A stretch of 6,596 nucleotides of DNA from Sulfurihydrogenibium yellowstonense SS-5 (GCF_000173615.1 NZ_ABZS01000093.1:1-6596), one strand, 5' to 3'. Numbered from the stretch's first letter, positions 1 through 5,755 are shown. Notes: generated by a model from the sequence alone, not told the origin. Program-made: numbers and translations.

Positions 1-69
1 TCCTTTTTTTATAAGATATCTTTTAGTAAGATTTTCAACCTTTAAAAGCGGCTGCCTACTACTATCCAT
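1..69 (-). CDS. ABC transporter ATP-binding protein, Opp/Dpp type (N-terminal 23 codons only)
   Basis: Only the first 23 residues are in the window; the gene runs off the left edge. The segment PLLKVENLTKRYLIKKG (residues 7-23) is the usual first strand of the ATPase subunits of oligopeptide/dipeptide importers (OppF/DppF), which typically read LL-V-NL-K-F--KKG just ahead of the Walker A loop. Walker A itself lies outside the window, so catalytic competence cannot be judged. The ATG at 69-67 is the only usable start, because an in-frame TAA lies five codons upstream (84-82). No clear Shine-Dalgarno sequence precedes it. An extended -10 promoter sits about 55 bases upstream. The gene is on the same strand as hsdS but separated from it by 157 bases. 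A general ABC exporter ATPase is also possible; the family assignment is solid, the substrate is inferred. Confidence 0.75.
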   Translation of the reverse strand, partial: MDSSRQPLLKVENLTKRYLIKKG

Positions 70-124
70 TTTTATAAGTTTTTATAAGCAAAAATGTAAA
101 AATTAAGTTTTTCATAATAGCTAT

Positions 125-133
125 ATTATAGCA
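125..133 (-). promoter_or_regulatory. Extended -10 promoter for the ABC ATPase gene
   Basis: On the minus strand this reads TGCTATAAT, a perfect extended -10 (TGn plus TATAAT). No convincing -35 hexamer is present, which extended -10 promoters do not require. Transcription would start near 118, giving a leader of roughly 50 bases. The same nine bases occur upstream of the heptosyltransferase gene. The -10 overlaps a small perfect dyad (GCTATA/TATAGC, 120-132). Confidence 0.45.
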
Positions 134-154
134 TAAGAATATTTTATATAGCTT

Positions 155-208
155 GGGATGAGAAATTTGATAGAATTTTAGTTTTATAAAAATTCCCATT
201 CTCTCGCC
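155..208. repeat. Imperfect palindrome related to the ends of the dispersed repeat elements
   Basis: The left arm begins GGGATGAGAAATT and the right arm, read on the minus strand, begins GGCGAGAGAATGGGAATT, so the two ends face each other as imperfect inverted repeats. The left arm resembles the outer end of the element at 3876-4041 (GGGCGAGAAATT). The right arm shares an exact 16-base string (182-197, minus strand) with 5797-5812, just outside the repeat copy at 5824. This looks like an element remnant with terminal arms but no inner core. It lies just 3' of hsdS and could also fold in the transcript, but lacks the G+C-rich stem and U tract of an intrinsic terminator. Confidence 0.45.
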
Positions 209-226
209 TGATACATATAAAAGTTG

Positions 227-1513
227 TTATCTAACTCTAATTTTTCCTGTCATAAGTTGATGCAGTAGTGTTTTAAATAAGCTTCGTAATGCTACTTTCT
301 TTTTTTCTTCTGCTTGAATTTTTTGGTCTATGGTTGTTAGAATGTTGGCTATTTTTTGTTGTTCGTCAAGTGGTGGAAGGGGGATTAGAAAATTTTCCAC
401 TATACCCTTATTAACGTTTCTTTGAGTAGTTTGAATATTTTGAGATAACAACCTTTTTGAGTGGAATTTTAGTAAATATGCTCCAAATTCTACATTTAAT
501 CTATCTCTTTTTGGAATAATTCCTAATATGGCTTGATTTGTGGCAACAGGAATAAGATTAACCGCAGTTTTTCCTATAGTAGCATACATACTGAGTAATA
601 AAGAATTCTCGGGCACTATCCAAGCATTTGAATTTTCTAATCCTTCCTCTGTAATATATTCTCGTGCATCCTCTATATATAAATTGTTTTTGGTTAAGTC
701 TTCGATCAATATAAAAGGAATACTACCGCCCCAAAATCTTTTTTCCGATCTTTTTGGTGTGCCTCCTGCTTTCATTTTTTCCACAACTTCCCCCAATCTC
801 ACAACTTCCCAATGCTCTGGAGTTAATCCGATTTCAGACTCTTTTAATTTAACTTTATCAATCTCATCAACTGCAACAGCTCCATATGTAAAAAGATGCT
901 TCATCATAGACTTTTTAAGCTGTTTTGTAGCATTTATAACTTTTTCTGTTTTTTCTATAGCATTTTGGACAGTAGAAAGAATATCAGCAATAGCTTTTTG
1001 CTCTTCAAGTGGTGGAAGGGGGATAGGAAAAGCTTTAAGTCTTGAAGAAGAAAGATTAGGAATAGTTGTTTTATTAGCGTTTTGATGATAAAGGTTTTTT
1101 ATAGTAATCGCGTATTCCATCCAGTAAGCAAAAAAGTAATTGTTTATACTATCTTTAACTGACCTTAACCTGTGTAAATGGTTTTGATAAGATATTTCAT
1201 CTATTTGACCGTCCCAAACCGCAGTTCTGCCAACATCTCCACCTTCACATACAAGTATATCACCTTTCTTGAGTTTTAAATTTTTAAATTCCGATTCTGA
1301 AAATGGCATATAACTAAGTTCTGATAAATCTATTTTGTTCCATAAAACATTTGATGTTCTTAAAAATGGTTTTAAGACCTTACCATCCCTATTTTCTTTT
1401 GCAGATAGCTGTTTTCCTTGTTTAACTTCAAAAACCTCCCCCAACCTCGCAACTTCCCAATCCTCTGGAATTAATCCAATCTCAGTTTCTTTAAATCCTT
1501 TACTTTCTTTCAT
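227..1513 (-). CDS. hsdS: Type I restriction-modification specificity subunit HsdS (orphan)
   Basis: HsdS recognises the bipartite target of a type I restriction-modification enzyme and docks the HsdM methylase and HsdR translocase. The 428 residues show the classical two-half layout: target-recognition domain 1 at about 17-160, a central conserved helical spacer at about 161-215, domain 2 at about 235-370, and a C-terminal conserved helix at about 373-428. The halves are visibly duplicated: ETEIGLIPEDWEV (10-21) matches ESEIGLTPEHWEV (225-237), and IPLPPLEEQ (164-172) matches IPLPPLDEQ (377-385). The end, LLHQLMTGKIRV, is the usual HsdS C-terminus. Length is normal and the frame is intact. 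The ATG follows a weak TTAGG site six bases away. The gene lies about 60 bases after aspC on the same strand and may be read through from it. No hsdM or hsdR is adjacent. The family is certain; activity depends on partners elsewhere. Confidence 0.95.
   Translation of the reverse strand: MKESKGFKETEIGLIPEDWEVARLGEVFEVKQGKQLSAKENRDGKVLKPFLRTSNVLWNKIDLSELSYMPFSESEFKNLKLKKGDILVCEGGDVGRTAVWDGQIDEISYQNHLHRLRSVKDSINNYFFAYWMEYAITIKNLYHQNANKTTIPNLSSSRLKAFPIPLPPLEEQKAIADILSTVQNAIEKTEKVINATKQLKKSMMKHLFTYGAVAVDEIDKVKLKESEIGLTPEHWEVVRLGEVVEKMKAGGTPKRSEKRFWGGSIPFILIEDLTKNNLYIEDAREYITEEGLENSNAWIVPENSLLLSMYATIGKTAVNLIPVATNQAILGIIPKRDRLNVEFGAYLLKFHSKRLLSQNIQTTQRNVNKGIVENFLIPLPPLDEQQKIANILTTIDQKIQAEEKKKVALRSLFKTLLHQLMTGKIRVR
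366..385. repeat. Intragenic direct repeat within hsdS, second-half copy
   Basis: An exact 20-base match to 1005-1024, encoding the LPPL(D/E)EQ segment of the second conserved region. The two copies are 639 bases apart in the same orientation, so recombination between them would remove one target-recognition domain in frame (639 is a multiple of three). Confidence 0.85.
787..837. repeat. Intragenic direct repeat within hsdS, start of the second half
   Basis: Matches 1435-1485 at 44 of 51 bases in direct orientation, 648 bases apart. It encodes the E-EIGL-PE-WEV-RLGEV stretch that opens each target-recognition half. Conservation at DNA level beyond what the protein repeat requires suggests a fairly recent duplication or continuing gene conversion between the halves. 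Confidence 0.8.
1005..1024. repeat. Intragenic direct repeat within hsdS, first-half copy
   Basis: The partner of 366-385, identical over 20 bases. It encodes the PPLEEQ motif of the central conserved region. Confidence 0.85.
1435..1485. repeat. Intragenic direct repeat within hsdS, start of the first half
   Basis: The partner of 787-837 (44 of 51 bases). It encodes residues of about 10-27, at the beginning of the first target-recognition half. Confidence 0.8.
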
Positions 1514-1573
1514 TTCTAACCTAAATAATTTATACCTCCAATCTCCGACTGTAATTCTTGGTTATTTTCACTC

Positions 1574-2752
1574 CTAACCTTCTAACTTCTCTAAAGCTTC
1601 TTTAATTCTTCTTACTCCTTCAACAATATTATCCATAGATGTTGCATAAGATAATCTTATATAACCTTCTTTTCCAAAGGCTGAGCCGGGAACTACTGCA
1701 ACTCTTGCATTTTCAAGTAAATACTCTGTTAGGTCTAAATCGTTTTTAATATTGCCTTTTATGTAATAAGAAACATTGGGAAAAGCATAAAATGCACCTT
1801 CTGGCTTTACACACTTAACACCTTTAATGCTGTTTAAAGCATCAACTACATAATCCCTTCTTTTTATAAACTCATTTCTCATCATCGCCGGAAATTGACC
1901 GTTGTCTTTTAATGCTTCTAAAGCTCCATACTGGGCAAAAGTTGTTGGGTTTGAGATTGTTTGACTTTGTATGTTAGTAATAGCTTTTATGTACTTTTCA
2001 GGGGCTGCAACCCATCCAAGCCTCCAACCTGTCATAGAGTAAGATTTAGAAAATGCTCCAACTGTAAATGTTATCTCTCTAACTTCTTTTGACAAAGAAG
2101 CTATGCTAACGTGTGGCTCTCCATAGCTAAACTCTTCATAACACTCGTCGGAAATTATCATTATTTTGTGTTTTAAGCAAACTTCTGCTATTCTTTCAAG
2201 CTCTTTTTTTGGTATTACTGCACCGGTAGGGTTTGATGGTGTGTTTAAGACTAAAGCCTTTGTTTTTGGAGTTATTGATGCTTCTACTATTTCCGCTGTT
2301 AAAACAAAGCCGTTTTCTTCTGATAGCTCCGGTGCAATACTCTCTCCATCGTTTAAAGCTATCTGCTCTGTATAAGAAACCCAATAAGGAGCTGGAACTA
2401 TCACTTCATCTCCCGGATTTAAGAGAATTGCAAAGATCTCATACAATCCCATTTTAGCACCGGGAACTACTATAACTTCTGAAGATGTGTATTCTATGTT
2501 ATTTCTGTTTTTTAATTTCTCTGCAATTGCTTTTCTAAGCTCAGGAATACCTGCCGCCGCTGTGTATTTTGTTTTTCCTTCTTTTAATGCCTTTATTGCT
2601 GCTTCTTTTACAAAGTCCGGTGTATCAAAATCCGGCTCTCCTGCGCCAAAGCTTATTATATTAACGCCCTTAGCTTTAAGCTCGTTAGCCTTTGCAGTTA
2701 TTGCGAGCGTCTGAGAAGGTTTTATTTTTTGAATTCTTTGAGATAATTCCAT
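1574..2752 (-). CDS. aspC: Aspartate aminotransferase, PLP-dependent, class I subgroup Ib
   Basis: Cytoplasmic fold-type I aminotransferase that interconverts aspartate plus 2-oxoglutarate with oxaloacetate plus glutamate; some subgroup Ib members also transaminate prephenate. All key elements are present in 392 residues, the usual length: the N-terminal SFGAGEPDFDTP (34-45), the cofactor-stacking aromatic region PYW (122-124), NPTG with Asn174, the pyridine-nitrogen aspartate Asp202 in SDECYEEF, the Schiff-base Lys236 in SKSYSMTGWRLGW, and the substrate-carboxylate Arg366 in YIRLSYA. A strong ribosome site, AGAGGTGA (2763-2756), fixes the start. It begins 23 bases after the heptosyltransferase stop on the same strand, so the two are probably co-transcribed. 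Specificity for aspartate rather than another amino donor is a family-based inference. Confidence 0.96.
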   Translation of the reverse strand: MELSQRIQKIKPSQTLAITAKANELKAKGVNIISFGAGEPDFDTPDFVKEAAIKALKEGKTKYTAAAGIPELRKAIAEKLKNRNNIEYTSSEVIVVPGAKMGLYEIFAILLNPGDEVIVPAPYWVSYTEQIALNDGESIAPELSEENGFVLTAEIVEASITPKTKALVLNTPSNPTGAVIPKKELERIAEVCLKHKIMIISDECYEEFSYGEPHVSIASLSKEVREITFTVGAFSKSYSMTGWRLGWVAAPEKYIKAITNIQSQTISNPTTFAQYGALEALKDNGQFPAMMRNEFIKRRDYVVDALNSIKGVKCVKPEGAFYAFPNVSYYIKGNIKNDLDLTEYLLENARVAVVPGSAFGKEGYIRLSYATSMDNIVEGVRRIKEALEKLEG

Positions 2753-2755
2753 TTT

Positions 2756-2763
2756 TCACCTCT
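2756..2763 (-). promoter_or_regulatory. Strong ribosome binding site of aspC
   Basis: Reads AGAGGTGA on the minus strand, close to the perfect anti-16S complement, and ends three bases before the ATG. It lies inside the short gap after the heptosyltransferase stop, which supports translation from a shared transcript. Confidence 0.8.
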
Positions 2764-2775
2764 ACTTGAGATTTT

Positions 2776-3768
2776 TTAACTTAATATTTTATCAATATTT
2801 TCAATTACCATCTCAGGATTTATTTTTTCCATACATTCATGTGTTCCAATGGGGCATTTATTATGACCATGAAGTCCGCAAGGTCTACATTTTAAACCTT
2901 CAATCTCTACAACAATTCCATTTTTATAAGGATAAAATCCAAAATCTTTAACAGTTGGACCATAGATATCAATTATTGGAACGTTAAAAGCTACTGCCAT
3001 ATGAACAGGTGCAGAATCGTTAGATATCAATAATTTTGAATGCTTGATTATCGCAAAACTTTCTCTTAAAGAGCTTTTTCCTACCAAGTTTAAAGGTGTG
3101 TATTTAGCAATGTTTAAAATTCTACTTGTAAACTCTTCATCCTCCTTTCCACCAATCAAGACAACATTTTCATTTTTACTAATCAGATAATCAATTACAC
3201 TTGCAAAGCCTTTTTCAGTCCATCTTTTTGTTGCCCACTTAGACCCGGGAGCAATCACAATGTAGTTTTTAGAAGTTAGATTATACTTTTGAATATATTT
3301 ATCTTCTACTTCGTCTAAAAATAGTTTTGGATCTTTTACTATCTTTTTTTCATCAAAATCTGGAAGCTTCTCAAGAAGTTTTAGATTTCTATCTATCTCA
3401 TGAGTGCCGTCAAATCTGTGAGGAACTAAGTCTGTGTATAGGAAAGAAAATCCTGCTTTATCAAATCCAATTCTTTTTTTGATTGATGCAAAAAATAAAA
3501 CATAAGATGCCCTATGAGACCTATGAGGAGAGATTGCAATATCGAACCTTTTTCTGATTTTTTTTATTAAATCTATCGTAGAATCTTTGCTTTTTTCAAA
3601 GATTATAAGCTCATCAACAAATGGATTGTTTTTTAAGACATCTTTCCCAAAAGATTTTGTAATAATGGCAAGATGTGAGTTTGGATAGATGTTTTTTATA
3701 GATTCTAATAATGGCGTAGTTAAAATCAAATCACCTAAGAATGCTGTTTGATAAACTAAAATTTTCAT
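2776..3768 (-). CDS. waaF: ADP-heptose:LPS heptosyltransferase, GT9 family (WaaF/heptosyltransferase II type)
   Basis: Transfers L-glycero-D-manno-heptose from ADP-heptose onto the inner core of lipopolysaccharide on the cytoplasmic face of the inner membrane. Counting from the chosen start (330 residues, normal for GT9): GDLILTTPLL at 12-21, with Asp13 in the position of the catalytic aspartate of WaaC; PHRSHRA near 81-87; the nucleotide-sugar segment APGSKWATKRW at 173-183; VVLIGGKEDEEF at 202-213; and SNDSAPVHMA at 249-258. A four-cysteine tail, CRPCG...C...C (294-312), is common in WaaF-like members. The frame stays open 65 codons further up, but those residues translate a dispersed repeat and lack homology to the family, so the ATG at 3768, just before KILVYQTAFLGD, is the start. 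The ribosome site is weak. A general GT9 transferase is the alternative. Confidence 0.92.
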   Translation of the reverse strand: MKILVYQTAFLGDLILTTPLLESIKNIYPNSHLAIITKSFGKDVLKNNPFVDELIIFEKSKDSTIDLIKKIRKRFDIAISPHRSHRASYVLFFASIKKRIGFDKAGFSFLYTDLVPHRFDGTHEIDRNLKLLEKLPDFDEKKIVKDPKLFLDEVEDKYIQKYNLTSKNYIVIAPGSKWATKRWTEKGFASVIDYLISKNENVVLIGGKEDEEFTSRILNIAKYTPLNLVGKSSLRESFAIIKHSKLLISNDSAPVHMAVAFNVPIIDIYGPTVKDFGFYPYKNGIVVEIEGLKCRPCGLHGHNKCPIGTHECMEKINPEMVIENIDKILS

Positions 3769-3826
3769 TAAGAAAATTTTAACATAGATTGAAAAAAGTG
3801 ATATGGAAAGGTATGTATAAGTTAAG

Positions 3827-3835
3827 ATTATAGCA
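3827..3835 (-). promoter_or_regulatory. Extended -10 promoter for the waaF-aspC(-hsdS) run
   Basis: Reads TGCTATAAT on the minus strand, identical to the element at 125-133. No good -35 hexamer is visible. The start point would fall near 3820, leaving a leader of about 50 bases before the waaF ATG. Its upstream edge is followed at once by the dyad at 3847-3870, which would sit in the -35 region. Confidence 0.45.
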
Positions 3836-3846
3836 ACCTTGGGAGT

Positions 3847-3870
3847 ATTTGGGTTATAATATACCCAAAT
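3847..3870. promoter_or_regulatory. Perfect 8-bp dyad, possible operator upstream of waaF
   Basis: ATTTGGGT and ACCCAAAT form perfect 8-base arms around an 8-base A/T spacer. The dyad lies about 25-50 bases upstream of the predicted start point of the waaF promoter, a usual place for a dimeric regulator. It could equally be a small structural repeat belonging to the adjacent element. Seen directly: the symmetry. Inferred: the regulatory role. Confidence 0.3.
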
Positions 3871-3875
3871 ATGTC

Positions 3876-4041
3876 GGGCGAGAAATTCAATAAAAACATA
3901 AGATTCTTCGCTTGATGCAGAATGACAAATAAGGTTATCCTTTCTCTGATGCTTATCATTCAAACTTTTCCTGTCATTCTGAGGACTTTAGTCCGAAGGA
4001 TCTCATTTTTGGATTCTATAAAAATTACTAATTTCTCACCC
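3876..4041. repeat. MITE-like inverted-repeat element, left copy
   Basis: About 166 bases with facing ends: GGGCGAGAAATT on the left and, read on the other strand, GGGTGAGAAATT on the right (11 of 12). Nested inside are two oppositely oriented copies of a 27-32 base core, AGATTCTTCG...GAATGACA at 3901-3927 and its counterpart TGTCATTCTGAG...GAAGGATCT at 3972-4003. No transposase is encoded, so it would be a non-autonomous element or large REP-like hairpin. Its right edge coincides with the point where the ATPase gene loses its 5' end. No flanking target duplication was recognised with confidence. Confidence 0.6.
3972..4003. repeat. Repeat core copy R2
   Basis: A 32-base copy that is the reverse complement of 5985-6016 with one mismatch. 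It contains the internal dyad GGACTTTAGTCC (3983-3994). It is the inner right arm of the left element and marks the left border of the bracketed 2-kb segment. Confidence 0.85.
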
Positions 4042-4564
4042 AAGGTATTTAAAGAAATATTTAGATTATATGGTAGGAGAGATACTAAATAATGCCATTC
4101 AACATTCACTTAGCCCTATCGGAGCTGTAATTACGGCTCAATACTTCCCAATACAAGGAAGATTACAAATAGTTGTAGTAGATAGAGGTGTAGGATTTTT
4201 ACATAATATACAAAAGCAATATCAAGTAAATACGGAACAAGATGCAATTTTAAAGGCTCTTGAAAAGGGCGTAAGTAGTTCACCTACCAAAATGTATTCT
4301 ACTGCTATTGATAATGCAGGATACGGGCTTTATGCTTTAAAAACAATAATAGAAAAGACAAATGGAAAACTAATGATAATTTCTAATAACGGTATAGTAA
4401 AATTATACAGACACTATTTAACTGCACAAGAACTTCAAAATACAGGATGGAAAGGATCAATAGTGGCTTTTGAGCTTTTTGAAGATGAAATAAATAAAAT
4501 AAATTTCACCATCGAAGACTTCTTTAGAATATATATATGGGATCAGGATGAAGAATTGTTTTGA
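4042..4564 (+). pseudogene. 5'-truncated GHKL-type (HATPase_c) ATP-binding protein
   Basis: The remaining reading frame is an ATP-binding domain of the GHKL superfamily (histidine kinases and anti-sigma kinases). Numbered from the only ATG (4070, 164 residues): the N box EILNNAIQHS at 4-13, the G1 box VDRGVGF at 37-43, the G2 box AGYGLYALK at 83-91, and a G3-like GSIVAFEL at 129-136. The ATG lies within the N-box helix and has no ribosome site. The frame is open and protein-like upstream (RYLKKYLDY runs straight into it), until it meets the right end of the inverted-repeat element at 4041 and a TAA at 4019-4021. The N-terminal part of the protein is therefore missing, and no trace of it was found on the other side of the element. 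It overlaps the convergent STAS-like gene by 22 bases. A short, live product from 4070 cannot be excluded. Confidence 0.7.
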
Positions 4565-4917
4565 GCCATTTTCTTACTGTAAGATACTACCCAGTTTAGC
4601 GTACCACGGATAAAATTATTTGCATTAACAACTTTTATCTTGTTTTTAACAAAATCCAAACCATTTTTTCTGACAAATACTCCCACTATCTCATCCCCAA
4701 ATCCTTGGGTAATAATTTCTATTCCATCAAAGTCTAACACGACCTTTCTATTATATTTTGATAATATTTCATTCATTATTTCTCTAACTTCAAACCCTGT
4801 CTCTCTTAAAGTCAAAGAACTACAATCAGGAAACAGTTCTTTAAGTTTTACGACAATCTCATCCTGCGTTTCATTATTTTTAATCTCTTTCTTTGCAACA
4901 TCAACACGACTCTCCAT
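4543..4917 (-). CDS. STAS-like domain protein (DUF4325 family)
   Basis: A small cytoplasmic protein of 124 residues. The core VVLDFDGIEIITQGFGDEIVG (about 59-79) fits the DUF4325 pattern of v-lDF-gv--is-sF-DE-, a STAS-related fold often encoded next to GHKL ATPases. By analogy with partner-switching pairs (anti-sigma kinase and STAS antagonist), it may be the binding partner of the adjacent ATPase; this is inference. The N-terminal 30 residues are polar and helical. An ATG ten codons further up (4947) is less likely, because it has no ribosome site and falls at or before the predicted transcription start, while the ATG at 4917 follows TAGGAGAG at good spacing. The reading frame is intact, unlike that of its neighbour, and overlaps it tail to tail. 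Confidence 0.85.
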   Translation of the reverse strand: MESRVDVAKKEIKNNETQDEIVVKLKELFPDCSSLTLRETGFEVREIMNEILSKYNRKVVLDFDGIEIITQGFGDEIVGVFVRKNGLDFVKNKIKVVNANNFIRGTLNWVVSYSKKMAQNNSSS

Positions 4918-4920
4918 AAT

Positions 4921-4928
4921 CTCTCCTA
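4921..4928 (-). promoter_or_regulatory. Ribosome binding site that decides the STAS-like gene start
   Basis: The minus strand reads TAGGAGAG, ending three bases before the ATG at 4917. This strong site, with none before the alternative ATG at 4947, selects the shorter 124-residue product. Confidence 0.7.
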
Positions 4929-4950
4929 AGAAAATATCATAGTTCATTAT

Positions 4951-4979
4951 AATATAATTTAAGTTGTTATGTTAATCAA
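4951..4979 (-). promoter_or_regulatory. Sigma-70-like promoter for the STAS-like gene
   Basis: Minus-strand TTGATT (4979-4974) and TATATT (4956-4951) are separated by exactly 17 bases. Transcription would begin near 4944, leaving a leader of about 27 bases that contains the ribosome site. A shifted -10, TATAAT, is available four bases further on but at a poor spacing of 22. Confidence 0.5.
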
Positions 4980-5057
4980 CCTTGAAATGTTATAAGAAAA
5001 AATAACCATCTTGGTTTTCAGAACAAAGTCTGTAAAACTTATTGCCATAATTTTTTT

Positions 5058-5093
5058 ACTAAGATTAAATTTCCTACCAAGATTAAATTTCCC
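5058..5093. repeat. Two tandem 18-base repeats
   Basis: Copies at 5058-5075 and 5076-5093 share ACYAAGATTAAATTTCC, differing at one base of the common 17. Head-to-tail spacing of 18 bases, close to two helical turns, would place two identical protein sites on the same face of the DNA. It lies between two divergent genes, so a regulator site is possible; simple slippage duplication is the alternative. Confidence 0.7.
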
Positions 5094-5215
5094 AAACAAA
5101 ATCCAAGGTTTCAAAAAAACAATAAGCTATCAATTTACTTTCAGAAATTTTTTAAAGTTTTTTATCTCTATAAGAAGACTTTGATTTATAATTTCTATCA
5201 AACAACAACTTAAGT

Positions 5216-5221
5216 TATAAT
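5216..5221 (+). promoter_or_regulatory. -10 hexamer for the DUF3592 gene
   Basis: Perfect TATAAT, 36 bases before the ATG. The -35 region at 16-18 bases spacing has no good match to TTGACA, so this is tentative. A ribosome site AAAGG (5246-5250) follows, seven bases from the start codon. Confidence 0.35.
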
Positions 5222-5257
5222 AATAGCTTAAATCTCGAGTTATTTAAAGGTTGGACT

Positions 5258-5755
5258 ATGCTTAAAGTGTTTGTTGCTTATGTGTTATTTGCATCTGCTT
5301 TGACTATGTTTGTTATATACAAATATTTTAGATTTTTCTTTTGGAGAAAGACAGAAGGAGAAATTTTAGATAAGAGAGTTGAGAGAGTTAAAGAGATAAT
5401 CAAATATGAGACTTATAATCCGGTTATAGAATATAAATACCAAGTAGATGGAAAAGAGTATATATCTAATAGGATATTTATAACTCCTTTTGAATCTGAT
5501 TATAACACTGCAGAAAAAATAATAAACGATTTTAACGATAAAAAGGTTGTGGTTTATTACAATCCTTTGAATCCTTCAGAAAGCATTCTAAAAAGAAATT
5601 TACATGCTGGTATGGTAGTTATGTTAATTGCATTGATCGGAATTATGCTGCCATTTCTCTACCAAGCATTTGTGGAAGTTACAGGTATTGGAACATCAAA
5701 AGAAGATATAGCTTTTTTTGTTAGAAATCTATTACATTCTTTGTTTGATAATTAA
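5258..5755 (+). CDS. DUF3592 family membrane protein
   Basis: An inner-membrane protein of 165 residues of unknown biochemical function. Residues 3-28 form a hydrophobic helix ending in FFFW, followed by the family signature W--T-G-I (29-36), a soluble strand-rich domain with PVIEYKYQVDGKEYIS (55-70) and VVVYYNPLNPSESIL (97-111), and a second membrane helix at about 115-137 with a short tail. The order helix, W--T-G, Y-Y-V-G--Y, V-YNP--P--S-L, helix is characteristic of DUF3592. The start has an AAAGG ribosome site seven bases upstream. It is transcribed away from the STAS-like gene and is followed closely by repeat elements. It stands alone on its strand, with no operon partner. The family is recognised with good confidence; nothing in the neighbourhood defines its role. 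Confidence 0.88.
   Translation: MLKVFVAYVLFASALTMFVIYKYFRFFFWRKTEGEILDKRVERVKEIIKYETYNPVIEYKYQVDGKEYISNRIFITPFESDYNTAEKIINDFNDKKVVVYYNPLNPSESILKRNLHAGMVVMLIALIGIMLPFLYQAFVEVTGIGTSKEDIAFFVRNLLHSLFDN

Larger units (their letters stand above)
4980..5257. other. AT-rich divergent intergenic region
   Basis: Noncoding stretch between the divergent STAS-like and DUF3592 genes. It has no open frame with coding character and no tRNA- or rRNA-like sequence. It contains a tandem 18-base repeat (5058-5093) and the control regions of the two genes. The rest is A/T-rich with several homopolymer runs and shows nothing further that can be named. Confidence 0.6.

Noticed and set aside
540..1085. 181-residue plus-strand open frame
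   Set aside because: It is antisense to the unmistakable hsdS frame and resembles no protein family.
1335..1577. 80-residue plus-strand open frame
   Set aside because: It is antisense to the 5' part of hsdS; its apparent similarity to the frame at 540 only reflects the internal duplication of hsdS.
2166..2714. Several short frames within the aspC region
   Set aside because: Shadows of the intact aminotransferase gene, whose catalytic motifs are all in the minus-strand frame.
227..2752. A complete type I restriction or defence island
   Set aside because: Only hsdS is present; its neighbours are aspC and an ABC transporter gene.
4640..4942. 100-residue plus-strand frame opposite the STAS-like gene
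   Set aside because: Serine- and phenylalanine-rich antisense translation; the opposite strand has the DUF4325 motif, a good ribosome site and a promoter.
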